Assembly (NCBI GenBank): GCA_943359555.1
Contig: CALRHW010000006.1
Coordinates: 1 to 22,425 of the forward strand
Source of the DNA: Parcubacteria group bacterium
GTDB taxonomy: Bacteria; Patescibacteriota; Minisyncoccia; Phycocordibacterales; CALRHW01
Length of the DNA: 22,425 nt
Direction: 5' to 3'
This document shows, piece by piece, positions 1 to 6,755 of this stretch. Both the position numbers and the translations under genes were made by a program. Positions within the stretch are counted from its first letter, which is position 1; each line of letters opens with the position of its first letter. The notes under the pieces were generated by a model that was given only the letters and a program-made list of their open reading frames with translations, made no database searches and was not told the DNA's origin.

Positions 1-375
1 ATGAAAATAAATACAAAAGCAAAAAATATAACGATTTCTGCGGAGACTTCAGATTATTTGGTAAAAAAACTCGCGATTTTGGACAAGATTGTAAATGATG
101 ATGAAATGCTTTGCGAAGTAGAGCTTGGAAGAGAATCAATGCATCACGCAAATGGCGACGTCTTTCGTGCGGAAATAAATTGCAGTTCAAAAGGGAAAAA
201 TTATTTTACTGTCGCTACCGAACAATCACTTCATGGCGCGATAGACATTATGAAAGACGAGCTTCTGCGGGAGATAAAATCTTATAAATCGCGACAAAAA
301 ACACTTTTGCGACGTGGAGGAGCAAAAATAAAAAATATACTTAAAGGTCTTTATCCTTTTAAAAAATCAAGGTAA
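1..375 (+). CDS. hpf: Ribosome hibernation promoting factor, HPF/RaiA family (short form)
   Basis: A 124-residue protein that looks like a short HPF/RaiA (S30AE domain) protein. These bind the 30S decoding region and inactivate ribosomes in stationary phase. The beta-alpha-beta-beta-beta-alpha pattern is visible: an N-terminal strand (MKINTKAKNITIS), a first helix with SDYLVKKLAILDKI, central strands ending in FRAEINC and NYFTVAT, then a second helix (LHGAIDIMKDELLREIKSYKSRQK) and a very basic C-terminal tail. There is no C-terminal dimerization domain of the long HPF type. The ATG is the first base of the window, so its ribosome binding site and promoter cannot be seen, and an upstream in-frame start cannot be excluded. 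Its 3' end overlaps the 3' end of fmt on the other strand by 25 bp. No hairpin terminator is seen between the two convergent genes. Confidence 0.85.
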   Translation: MKINTKAKNITISAETSDYLVKKLAILDKIVNDDEMLCEVELGRESMHHANGDVFRAEINCSSKGKNYFTVATEQSLHGAIDIMKDELLREIKSYKSRQKTLLRRGGAKIKNILKGLYPFKKSR

Positions 376-1211
376 CTAGTTTCTTTTTTTCCTTCAGGAA
401 TTACTCTTTTTATTTTAAGTACGCCATCTACTATTTCAGCATCGGTGATTATTACGCGTATTTCTTTATTTCTTTTGTGAGTGAAAAAATACGCACTAGG
501 CCAGATGCTATATGCTCTTATTTTCCGTAGGTTTTTTTCTGCATTGTCTTCTAGTGAAATAAGCCCGTCTGTTTTTTCTATTTTTTTTGTAAATGTTGCT
601 ATGTCGTGATCTTGCTCTTTTTCTATGATTTTTCCTGCGATCCAATCAGGTAAAATTTCTGCGAGGAGTAAGCCACTTTCCTTACCGAGAAGTGTTTCAA
701 GCTCGTTGTATTTTGGCGGCCATTTTTCCATCGCGATGAGTTTTTGTGCAACTATCGGTCCGTGATCCATTTTTTCATCTAGTCTAATAATAGTGACTCC
801 TGTTTCGTTTTCCGTGAGTATCGCTGTCTGAATAGGAGATGGACCACGAAGCTTTGGTAAAAGAGAGGGGTGAATGTTGAGGGTTTTGTGTGGCGGAATA
901 TCTAAAATATTTTGTGGAATTATTTTTCCATAAGAGGCGACTATGAATACGTCGGGAGCGCGCGAGCGGAGCTCGCGCGCCAACTCCACAATCGCTATCT
1001 CATTTTTTAAGTCTTCTGGCTGTAAAAAATCCACCTTATTTTCAAGAGCCCATACCTTTACTAGCGACGGAGTTATCTTCAATTTTCGCCCACTTGGTTT
1101 GTCAGGAGTCGTTACTATTTGCGCAGGCATAAAACCCTTATCTTTCAGCGCATTCAATACGTGTACAGAAAACTCTGATGTACCAAAAAAAGTGAAAGAA
1201 ATATTTTTCAT
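351..1211 (-). CDS. fmt: Methionyl-tRNA formyltransferase
   Basis: Transfers a formyl group from 10-formyl-tetrahydrofolate to initiator Met-tRNA. At 286 residues it is a little shorter than the usual ~310. The N-terminal Rossmann-like formyltransferase domain starts with FFGTSEFSVHVLNAL. The catalytic Asn-His-Asp triad of the family is at N112, H114 (LNIHPSLLPKLRG) and D149 (MDHGPIVAQ). The C-terminal OB-like domain (about residues 205-286) contains the family pattern AYSIWPSAYFF. It is the last gene of the minus-strand series murA-priA-def-fmt; def ends 18 bp upstream, which is the common def-fmt order. Residues 78-85 are encoded by a perfect GC-rich palindrome (958-980), odd for this AT-rich gene. 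The catalytic residues are intact, so the enzyme is probably active. Confidence 0.96.
   Translation of the reverse strand: MKNISFTFFGTSEFSVHVLNALKDKGFMPAQIVTTPDKPSGRKLKITPSLVKVWALENKVDFLQPEDLKNEIAIVELARELRSRAPDVFIVASYGKIIPQNILDIPPHKTLNIHPSLLPKLRGPSPIQTAILTENETGVTIIRLDEKMDHGPIVAQKLIAMEKWPPKYNELETLLGKESGLLLAEILPDWIAGKIIEKEQDHDIATFTKKIEKTDGLISLEDNAEKNLRKIRAYSIWPSAYFFTHKRNKEIRVIITDAEIVDGVLKIKRVIPEGKKETSYLDFLKG
958..980. repeat. GC-rich perfect palindrome inside fmt
   Basis: Two 10-bp arms, GCGCGCGAGC (958-967) and GCTCGCGCGC (971-980), separated by 3 nt. All of it is G+C except one A/T pair per arm and one spacer base, within a gene of about 37% G+C. It encodes residues 78-85 of Fmt (ARELRSRA) on the minus strand, in a surface-helix region before the conserved DVFIVASYG strand. 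It shares the core GCGCGAGC with the holB element near 7190 and the loop of the murA-mreB inverted repeat near 5283. It may be a degenerate repetitive palindromic element or chance codon use for Arg/Ala. Confidence 0.6.
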
Positions 1212-1229
1212 ATTTGGATCTGTTCAAGT

Positions 1230-1742
1230 TTAATTTTCAGGAGGCAAGTCTTGCACGTCCACAGCCGTATCAATAAAAAGAACGCCATTTAAATGGTCTA
1301 TTTCGTGTTGGAAAATTTGCGCTAAAATCCCAGAACCACCTTTTGTAAAACGTTTCCCATTTTCATTATATGCTTCCACCATTGCTTTTTGAGAGCGTTT
1401 CACTTTTCCGTATAAATATCGGACACTTAAACATCCCTCGTCCATCATTTTTGTAGACTTGGAAAGTTTCAGAATCTTTGGGTTTATAAAAACCATATCC
1501 TCGTACTTTTTTAAATCCCCGTCATTTTTTTCCATAGCAAAAACTTTATGTGATACAACAAAAATCCGCAACAATTCTCCTATCTGTGGTGCGGCTATGG
1601 CAACACCGTCATCTTGTGAAGTTAATGATTTTTTCATTGCGGAAATTATTTTTTGCACCTTCACAGAAGCAATATCTTTCACAGACACCTCAAGTGATTT
1701 TTTCCTAAGCAAGGGTTCGGTTTTTTGCAAAATTTTTGTCAT
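1230..1742 (-). CDS. def: Peptide deformylase
   Basis: A metalloenzyme that removes the N-formyl group from nascent peptides, completing the formyl-Met cycle begun by Fmt encoded next to it. The protein has 170 residues, normal for the family. All three signature motifs are present: GVAIAAPQ at 46-53 (the usual second Gly is Ala), EGCLS at 102-106 supplying the metal ligand C104, and HEIDH at 146-150 supplying two His ligands and the catalytic Glu. There is an approximately 8-residue extra stretch rich in Lys/Asp around residues 70-80, before the FINPKI strand. It starts 16 bp after the priA stop and ends 18 bp before fmt, so it is almost certainly cotranscribed with both. Confidence 0.96.
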   Translation of the reverse strand: MTKILQKTEPLLRKKSLEVSVKDIASVKVQKIISAMKKSLTSQDDGVAIAAPQIGELLRIFVVSHKVFAMEKNDGDLKKYEDMVFINPKILKLSKSTKMMDEGCLSVRYLYGKVKRSQKAMVEAYNENGKRFTKGGSGILAQIFQHEIDHLNGVLFIDTAVDVQDLPPEN

Positions 1743-1758
1743 TTTTCTTAATTATATA

Positions 1759-3663
1759 CTACAAAATGCTCTCTGGGTCTACTTTTATCATAAATTGTGG
1801 AGGAAGAGAGCGCAGAGTTTTCAGCACATTTTTGTCTACCCACTTTCCTTCTGGAATTTTTATAAGAGCGTGCATCACGTGTTTTCCACGTACTTTATTT
1901 GTAAAAGCCGCAAAAATATCCGTATCAAATGGCGTGAAAAGTGCGGGTAGTTTTTGCATCTCTTTTTCCACAGCTTTTTCCTCACCTTGTAGTGTGATTT
2001 TTATAAATACTGAAAATGGCGGATAACCAAAAGATTTTCTTTCTTCTATTTCATCTCTATAAAAATCAATCAGGTTGCCTTTAAACGCGTAATCAAATAT
2101 TTTTTCCTCGGGGTTGCGAGTTTGCAAAACAAAATTTTCTTGTGTTATAGAGCGAATCTTGAGCATTATGGAAAGCACTTTTTCTCTCATGCGAAAATCA
2201 GGCACTGAAAAAAGAGCGTCAATTGAAGCGATCGCGGAGTTTTCTATCTTTTTAGATAAATATAAGAGCGCCATCTCTGTACCTATAAGCACGCTACCGG
2301 GTGCATTATAAAATTTATTTGCAATATCAACTGCCTTTTTGTGCGTCCCTGCATTTTCCGAATCAATTCTAAAAATTTTTATATCTGGATATTTTATACG
2401 CAATTCTTTTTCTACAAGTTCAATACCTACACCGAGTGTGACTAGTTTCCAGCTTGTGCAGTGTTTACATTTTTCTTTTGCGTCACGACGTTTGCCACAA
2501 GTAGGGCATTGGAAAAAGTTTTCTCTCATATTAGCATTGCCTGCGTGAAGTACTACAGGTGTACTGCACACACCACAAGTCGCAACGGTGCCACAATCTC
2601 CACAAAGCGTCAGAGGCGCAAGTCCCTTTCGCACACAAAAAATAAAAAGATTTTCGTTTTTTTCTTTATTCCATTCTACTAGTTTTTCAAGTTCTTTTGA
2701 GATAGTACTAAAAGCAATACCTTTTTCTTCTGTATTTTTTCTAGTATCTATTATGATTTGTTTTGCGTTCGTTGTAGATCTAAATTTTATAGGAGAAAAT
2801 TCAATATACTCATCATTTTTAAGTCGCCACATTGTTTCAGTACGAATAAGCATATCTCCCATTAGTAGTCGCGCTTTTATTCTTTTTGCATAAAATTGAG
2901 CAAATGTCCTGATGTCTAAAAAAGGTCTAAAGGGAATTTTGTAGGCGCGCGAACCTTCGCGTTCAAGTACTATCGTGCCGATATTTTGATGAGGAACACA
3001 AAAATATTGTCCTGTCGCAATGATGAGCGCGGGATGGGTTTCCTTTGCAAGTTTATTCCACAGCTCGCTCAACTCTTTCTTTTTTAAATTACCATGAAAT
3101 ACATAAGCATATTGCTCAATTCCTTTTTCTAATGTATGTTGTGCTCGTTTTACGTCTTCAATTGTAGGTAAACATACAAAAACAGATAAACCTCTCGCAA
3201 ACTCTTCACGAATAAGACTTTTGTAGTTTGCAAATCTTTCTTCATCGTCGGCTTGAAGGACGAGTTGTTCTGAGTTGTTTTTTTGGAGTAAATCCTTACT
3301 GGTCGCGGTCTCAAAAGTTACACTGTTTAAATTATTTAAAACTGCAGAGGGAATGAGAGTGTTTAGCACACTTCCGGTAGAAGATGCAAAATATTCCGCA
3401 GTTTCTTTAGCAGTTTCTATAAAAGCTTCCGTTAAAAATTGATGAGCTTCTATGTGCTCCATTTTTCGCAGTGCAAAACTCGCAGATTTTATTTCAGATT
3501 TTGCTGTAGAAACATCTTCTTTTTCTACGACGATAGCGTGAATCATTTTTTTTCGCAGTGGTACTAGAACTGTTTTTCCAAGCTCCACATCAGTCGCAGT
3601 AAAATATGAAAGTCGGTCAAGCAAAATTCCTTTTGAAATTGGTATGACATGAATAATTTTCAT
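1759..3663 (-). CDS. priA: Primosomal protein N' (PriA)-like, ATPase motifs lost
   Basis: A 634-residue PriA homologue. PriA normally recognises stalled forks and unwinds the lagging arm to reload DnaB. The N-terminal 3'-end-binding domain (about 1-100) and the zinc region are recognisable: four CxxC pairs at C354/C357, C363/C366, C386/C389 and C399/C402, followed by the typical GVGIELVEKEL helix. The helicase motifs are degenerate. The Walker A position (family GVTGSGKTEVY) reads QADDEERFANY at 137-147. The DEEH box aligns with VLEREGSRAYK near 232. The GSATPS motif aligns with MGDMLIRTE. The GTQM-KGHDF motif reads GTEMALLYL at 461, and the QVAGRAGR motif is absent near 500. The reading frame is intact over its full length, so it is not decaying. 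It probably acts as a structural fork-binding protein rather than a helicase. It lies 17 bp after murA and upstream of def. Confidence 0.88.
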   Translation of the reverse strand: MKIIHVIPISKGILLDRLSYFTATDVELGKTVLVPLRKKMIHAIVVEKEDVSTAKSEIKSASFALRKMEHIEAHQFLTEAFIETAKETAEYFASSTGSVLNTLIPSAVLNNLNSVTFETATSKDLLQKNNSEQLVLQADDEERFANYKSLIREEFARGLSVFVCLPTIEDVKRAQHTLEKGIEQYAYVFHGNLKKKELSELWNKLAKETHPALIIATGQYFCVPHQNIGTIVLEREGSRAYKIPFRPFLDIRTFAQFYAKRIKARLLMGDMLIRTETMWRLKNDEYIEFSPIKFRSTTNAKQIIIDTRKNTEEKGIAFSTISKELEKLVEWNKEKNENLFIFCVRKGLAPLTLCGDCGTVATCGVCSTPVVLHAGNANMRENFFQCPTCGKRRDAKEKCKHCTSWKLVTLGVGIELVEKELRIKYPDIKIFRIDSENAGTHKKAVDIANKFYNAPGSVLIGTEMALLYLSKKIENSAIASIDALFSVPDFRMREKVLSIMLKIRSITQENFVLQTRNPEEKIFDYAFKGNLIDFYRDEIEERKSFGYPPFSVFIKITLQGEEKAVEKEMQKLPALFTPFDTDIFAAFTNKVRGKHVMHALIKIPEGKWVDKNVLKTLRSLPPQFMIKVDPESIL

Positions 3664-3680
3664 ATTTTTTTAATACCCAT

Positions 3681-5195
3681 TTAATTATCTCGCAAAATTT
3701 TGACTTTCGCACCGATACTACAGAGTCTTTTTATTATATCTTCGTAGCCACGATTTATACTATAGATGTTGCGAAGTATTGATTTACCGCTTGCCCCGAG
3801 CATTCCTATGAGAATAATCGCGCCAGGACGTAGAGCAGGCGGACAAATAACCTCTGCTGATTTCAATTTTGTTGGCCCAGTAATATATAGTCGGTGCGGA
3901 TCTACTAGATTTGTATTTGCTCCAAGTTTATCTATGTCTTTCATGTAGATTGCGCGTTTTTCGTAAGCCCAATCGTGGATAAATGTCGTACCTGTCGCTT
4001 GCGTTGCAATGATTGCAAAAAATGGAAGATTGTCCATGTTGAGTCCCGGATATGGTCGGCACTCTATTTTTTCTTCAAGCGCAGTGAGTTTGGATGGAAA
4101 AGTTGTGATGTCTACAAGGTCGGTGTATCCATTTAGCGCTTTATATTTTTCACTTCTTTTATATTTGAACCCCATTTTTTCGAGCTTGAGCAATTCAATT
4201 TCCAAAAAATCTATTGGGCAACGCTTGATGGTGATGGAAGAATTTGTGACGATAGCGGCCGCGAGGAAAAACATAGATTCAATCGGATCTTCCATGAGAA
4301 AATATGTAACAGGTGTATTTATATTTTCTACTCCATAAATAGTGATATTTGTAGTACCTATACCTTCTACTTTTACCCCACACTTTTCTAAAAAAAGACA
4401 AACTTCTTGTCCCATATAATTTGCTGATGCAAATTTTATGACGGTTTTACCGGGAATAAGTGCGGCCGCCATTACTATATTTTCTGTCACGGTATCTCCT
4501 GATTCGTAGAGTATTATTTCCGCAGGCTTTAGTTTCGGTGAAGATATTTCATAGTTATCTTTGTTTGTTTTTATGTTTACACCAAGTTTTTCTAACGCGA
4601 AAAAATGAGGACGCACTGTGCGTGAGCCGAGGTTGCATCCCCCTGGTTGAGGAATCTTAAAATTTTTTAGGTTGTGGATGAGAGGTCCGATAAGCATAAT
4701 AATACTTCGTGTTTTTTCTGCTGCGACGACATTGATATTTTTTATTTCAAAAGTTTTCGGAGGTTTTATTTCTATGTCGTTGCCGTGCCATTTTACATTT
4801 ACGCCGATACTTTCAAACACTTCAATCATTCTGTAGACCTCCTCTATTTTCGGGACGTTTTTTATTGTCGTCGTGTTGGTGTTGAGTAGGGAAGAGCAGA
4901 GTATTCCCATCGCTCCGTTTTTAGAAGTTTTGGTAACAATTTCTCCGGAAAGTTTTTTTCCTCCTTCTATTTCAATATTAAGCGCACCAGTTGAAAGGGT
5001 AACGATGTCACGATTGAGTGCGTCACTGATTTTTGAAATCATTTCTGTGGTGAGGTTTTGCTCACCTTTTTCAATACGCGCCACAGCGCTTTGTGTCGTA
5101 CTGAGCTTTTTTGCAAACTCTGCTTGGGTAATTCCTCGTTCTTCGCGAAGCGTTTGCGTTAGCTTTCCTATGTGTGCAAATTTTTTATTTTTCAT
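3681..5195 (-). CDS. murA: XRE-type HTH domain fused to UDP-GlcNAc 1-carboxyvinyltransferase (MurA)
   Basis: First committed step of peptidoglycan synthesis: transfer of enolpyruvate from PEP to UDP-GlcNAc in the cytosol. The 504-residue protein is about 80 residues longer than ordinary MurA (~420). The excess is an N-terminal XRE/Cro helix-turn-helix at about residues 8-66, with the family pattern LREERGITQAEFAKKL...TTQSAVARIEKG. The MurA body follows, with K92-N93 (SKNGA, substrate site), the PEP-binding cysteine C187 in PQPGGCNLGSR, D388 (NMDNLPF) and the C-terminal NRGYEDI motif. A longer reading frame opens at 5297, but the start at 5195 is preferred because a TATAAT sits just upstream and the extra residues have no family match. 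It is divergent from mreB. The fusion suggests a moonlighting or autoregulating enzyme; that part is inference. Confidence 0.93.
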   Translation of the reverse strand: MKNKKFAHIGKLTQTLREERGITQAEFAKKLSTTQSAVARIEKGEQNLTTEMISKISDALNRDIVTLSTGALNIEIEGGKKLSGEIVTKTSKNGAMGILCSSLLNTNTTTIKNVPKIEEVYRMIEVFESIGVNVKWHGNDIEIKPPKTFEIKNINVVAAEKTRSIIMLIGPLIHNLKNFKIPQPGGCNLGSRTVRPHFFALEKLGVNIKTNKDNYEISSPKLKPAEIILYESGDTVTENIVMAAALIPGKTVIKFASANYMGQEVCLFLEKCGVKVEGIGTTNITIYGVENINTPVTYFLMEDPIESMFFLAAAIVTNSSITIKRCPIDFLEIELLKLEKMGFKYKRSEKYKALNGYTDLVDITTFPSKLTALEEKIECRPYPGLNMDNLPFFAIIATQATGTTFIHDWAYEKRAIYMKDIDKLGANTNLVDPHRLYITGPTKLKSAEVICPPALRPGAIILIGMLGASGKSILRNIYSINRGYEDIIKRLCSIGAKVKILRDN

Positions 5196-5202
5196 TTTTT
5201 GA

Positions 5203-5230
5203 ATTATAACATATATGCTATATAAATCAA
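5203..5230 (-). promoter_or_regulatory. murA promoter (near-leaderless)
   Basis: On the minus strand a perfect TATAAT lies at 5208-5203, with TTGATT at 5230-5225 (16-bp spacer, 4 of 6 match to TTGACA). Only 7 nt separate the -10 from the murA ATG, so the expected transcript begins at or within a base or two of the start codon. The -35 abuts the left arm of the 35-bp inverted repeat. Confidence 0.7.
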
Positions 5231-5231
5231 A

Positions 5232-5356
5232 AATAAACAAGAACAGAAAAAACAGCTTTTGAACTGCGTTGCGGAGCGCTTGGCGCGAGCATAACAAAAT
5301 TTCAGCAGAAATTTATGTGCACAGTTCAAAAGCTGTTTTTTCTGTTCTTGTTTATT
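5232..5356. repeat. Perfect 35-bp inverted repeat between murA and mreB promoters
   Basis: Left arm 5232-5266 and right arm 5322-5356 are perfect reverse complements over 35 bp, with a 55-nt loop (5267-5321). The arms contain an A6/T6 tract and the core CAGCTTTTGAACTG. The loop carries GGCGCGAGC and a smaller AAATTT-AGCAG-AAATTT repeat. The element lies exactly between two divergent promoters and contains no reading frame that is likely to be real. It could be a large operator or cruciform, a miniature mobile element, or an insulator/terminator blocking antisense transcription. No target-site duplication is apparent at its edges. Confidence 0.95.
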
Positions 5357-5371
5357 CGGTTTTTTACGTAT

Positions 5372-5400
5372 TTGTAAATCTTCCCAAACTCCCTTATGAT
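5372..5400 (+). promoter_or_regulatory. mreB promoter (near-leaderless)
   Basis: TTGTAA at 5372-5377, a 17-bp spacer, then TATGAT at 5395-5400. The first ATG after it (5401) touches the -10 and cannot be on this transcript. The next in-frame ATG at 5413 is 12 nt downstream, giving a leader of about 5 nt. This decides the mreB start. Confidence 0.65.
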
Positions 5401-5412
5401 ATGCTTATCTTT

Positions 5413-6426
5413 ATGTCATTTTTCTCAAAAAAACTCGGTATTGATTTGGGAACCACAAGCACTCTTGTATACGTGCCTGGAAAGGGAATTGTCCTAAACG
5501 AGCCTTCTGTCGTTGCTATTTCTGAAGAAGACAACAGAATCCTCGCTATTGGTCTTGAAGCAAAAAATATGATCGGTCGCACACCAGAGAGCATTATCGC
5601 ATATCGTCCCATGAAAGATGGAGTTATTGCAGATTATCGTGTAACAGAAGCAATGCTTCGTTATTATATAAACAAAGCGCTCGGCAAGTGGAATTTATCA
5701 AAGCCAGAGGTGCTGGTGTCTGTGCCCGCAGGAGTCACATCCACAGAACGTCGTGCGGTCGTGGAGGCTGCTATCCGTGCTGGCGCAAAAAATGCGTATG
5801 TTGTAAAAGAGCCTATTCTCGCAGCGATTGGCGCGGGTATTCCTATCCAAGAAGCAATGGGACACATGGTAGTAGATATTGGTGGAGGCACGACAGACGT
5901 CGCTGTTATTTCTCTTGGAGGAATTGTCGCAGCGACTTCTGTAAAATGTGCAGGTAATAAAATTGATTATGCGATTACTGATTACATTAAAAAACAATTT
6001 AATCTAGGTATCGGCGACAAAACCGCTGAAGATATAAAAATAAAAGTTGGTTCTGCTATTCCACTTGATGAAGAGCTTGCGGTGACGATAAAAGGACGAG
6101 ATTTTGTGACAGGTCTTCCTCGTTCAATTGAAATTAAAACCAACGAAATAGTAAAAGCTATCAATAAAGAACTTCGCGAAATCGTAAAAGCAATTAAAGA
6201 TGTATTTCAAGATACTCCACCAGAGCTTGCGTCAGACATTATAGATAATGGAATTATTATGACAGGGGGCTCATCACAGCTTCGTAACCTTCCAGACCTT
6301 GTTTATCGTCGCACAGGTGTAAAAGCCGTCCTTGCAGAAGACGCATTGTATTGTGTAGTGAAAGGGACAGGAATTGCCCTAGAGCATCTAGATGTATACA
6401 AAAAGAGTATTATTGCTAAGAGGTAG
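5413..6426 (+). CDS. mreB: Rod shape-determining protein MreB (paralogue 1)
   Basis: Bacterial actin that polymerises on the inner membrane face and guides lateral wall synthesis. From this start it has 337 residues, the family norm. The actin/HSP70 nucleotide-binding motifs are present: GIDLGTTSTLVY near residue 8 (phosphate 1), VVDIGGGTTDVAVISLGG near 155 (phosphate 2) and the adenosine motif IIMTGGSSQL near 283. The N-terminal MSFFSKKLG could serve as a short membrane contact. Upstream in-frame starts at 5269 and 5401 would add residues encoded by the inverted repeat or by the promoter and are rejected. It stands alone behind its own promoter, whereas the second mreB (10611) heads an mreC-mreD-mrdA cluster. 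The two differ clearly in sequence, so this is not a recent duplication. Confidence 0.96.
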   Translation: MSFFSKKLGIDLGTTSTLVYVPGKGIVLNEPSVVAISEEDNRILAIGLEAKNMIGRTPESIIAYRPMKDGVIADYRVTEAMLRYYINKALGKWNLSKPEVLVSVPAGVTSTERRAVVEAAIRAGAKNAYVVKEPILAAIGAGIPIQEAMGHMVVDIGGGTTDVAVISLGGIVAATSVKCAGNKIDYAITDYIKKQFNLGIGDKTAEDIKIKVGSAIPLDEELAVTIKGRDFVTGLPRSIEIKTNEIVKAINKELREIVKAIKDVFQDTPPELASDIIDNGIIMTGGSSQLRNLPDLVYRRTGVKAVLAEDALYCVVKGTGIALEHLDVYKKSIIAKR

Positions 6427-6434
6427 TGTGGTGG

Positions 6435-6463
6435 TTGACAAATTTATTTTATTGGTATAGTAT
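6435..6463 (+). promoter_or_regulatory. Promoter of the structured ncRNA
   Basis: A perfect TTGACA at 6435-6440 is followed by overlapping -10 candidates: TATAGT at 6456-6461 (15-bp spacer, 5 of 6) and TAGTAT at 6458-6463 (17-bp spacer, 4 of 6). It starts 9 bp after the mreB stop and points into a stretch with no convincing reading frame, implying transcription from about 6468-6471. Confidence 0.65.
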
Positions 6464-6469
6464 GTAATT

Positions 6470-6736
6470 GACTGATCTTTTTTACTCGGAGTAGTGAAAG
6501 GTGGCGGTATTGCCATCCGACCTCACTTTACTGAAGTAGTCTGTGTTTTCAGAGTCTGCGCCTCCTCGCATAGATTTTGACACAGACACTCGGTACTGAG
6601 ACTCTACTCTCTGAAGCACAAGGAAAGGTGATCGCCTAAAGATTACCCCTGTGTGCCGATCAGCCCCTCCAGCCGTTGTGCCATACACTCTTCTCGTAGA
6701 GAGATATGGAAAAACAACGGTGGGGGGTTTTTCTTT
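6470..6736 (+). ncRNA. Unclassified structured ncRNA, about 265 nt
   Basis: A 300-nt gene-free stretch with about 49% G+C (hand count 118/240 over 6481-6720), well above its neighbours, framed by a TTGACA promoter and an intrinsic terminator. Complementary segments nest without conflict. A 5' domain is closed by GGAGTAG (6488-6494) with CTACTCT (6604-6610). Inside it lie GGTGGC/GCCATC (6500-6505/6512-6517), GTCTGTGT/ACACAGAC (6539-6546/6580-6587) and TGCG/CGCA around a CCTCCT loop (6561-6566). A middle hairpin is TGATCG/CGATCA (6629-6634/6657-6662). The 3' end is the terminator stem. I looked for conserved sequences of RNase P RNA, tmRNA, SRP RNA and 6S RNA and did not find them. Identity is unknown; a regulatory or housekeeping RNA is possible. 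The transcription start is estimated from the promoter. Confidence 0.7.
6665..6736 (+). terminator. Intrinsic terminator of the ncRNA
   Basis: CCCTCCA-(G)-CCGTTGT (6665-6679) pairs with ACAACGGTGGGGGG (6714-6727): 14 bp with one bulged G and one G-U pair, followed by TTTTTCTTT (6728-6736). The apical part contains a smaller CCATA/TATGG hairpin. It ends 4 bp before the holB -10, separating the ncRNA from the holB operon. Confidence 0.8.
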
Positions 6737-6740
6737 GGTG

Positions 6741-6746
6741 TATAAT
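6741..6746 (+). promoter_or_regulatory. holB -10 element (near-leaderless)
   Basis: A perfect TATAAT whose last base is 9 nt before the holB ATG, predicting a leader of only a few nucleotides. No good -35 is seen at the expected distance because that region is the upstream terminator stem. Confidence 0.6.
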
Positions 6747-6755
6747 ATTTAAATA

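Noticed and set aside
4254..4469. Two GCGGCCGC sites in murA
   Set aside because: Both simply encode Ala-Ala-Ala in conserved MurA helices; no other unusual feature.
5196..5297. N-terminal extension of murA with a hydrophobic segment (start at 5297)
   Set aside because: It would be translated across the inverted repeat and the murA promoter; the -10 at 5203-5208 and the HTH family start support 5195.
5232..5356. Bidirectional terminator
   Set aside because: The flanking genes diverge from it, so neither gene ends here; it could only stop antisense transcription.
5269..5412. Upstream start of mreB
   Set aside because: The extra residues come from the inverted repeat; the promoter at 5372-5400 places the start at 5413.
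6482..6688. 68-residue minus-strand reading frame over the ncRNA
   Set aside because: No recognisable domain, no promoter on that strand, and it mirrors a plus-strand structured RNA with its own signals.
6470..6736. RNase P RNA, tmRNA, SRP RNA or 6S RNA
   Set aside because: The conserved sequences (GAGGAAAGUCC, the tmRNA ends, the GGAA/AGCAG SRP domain IV) are absent on both strands; 6S-like single-hairpin architecture does not fit.
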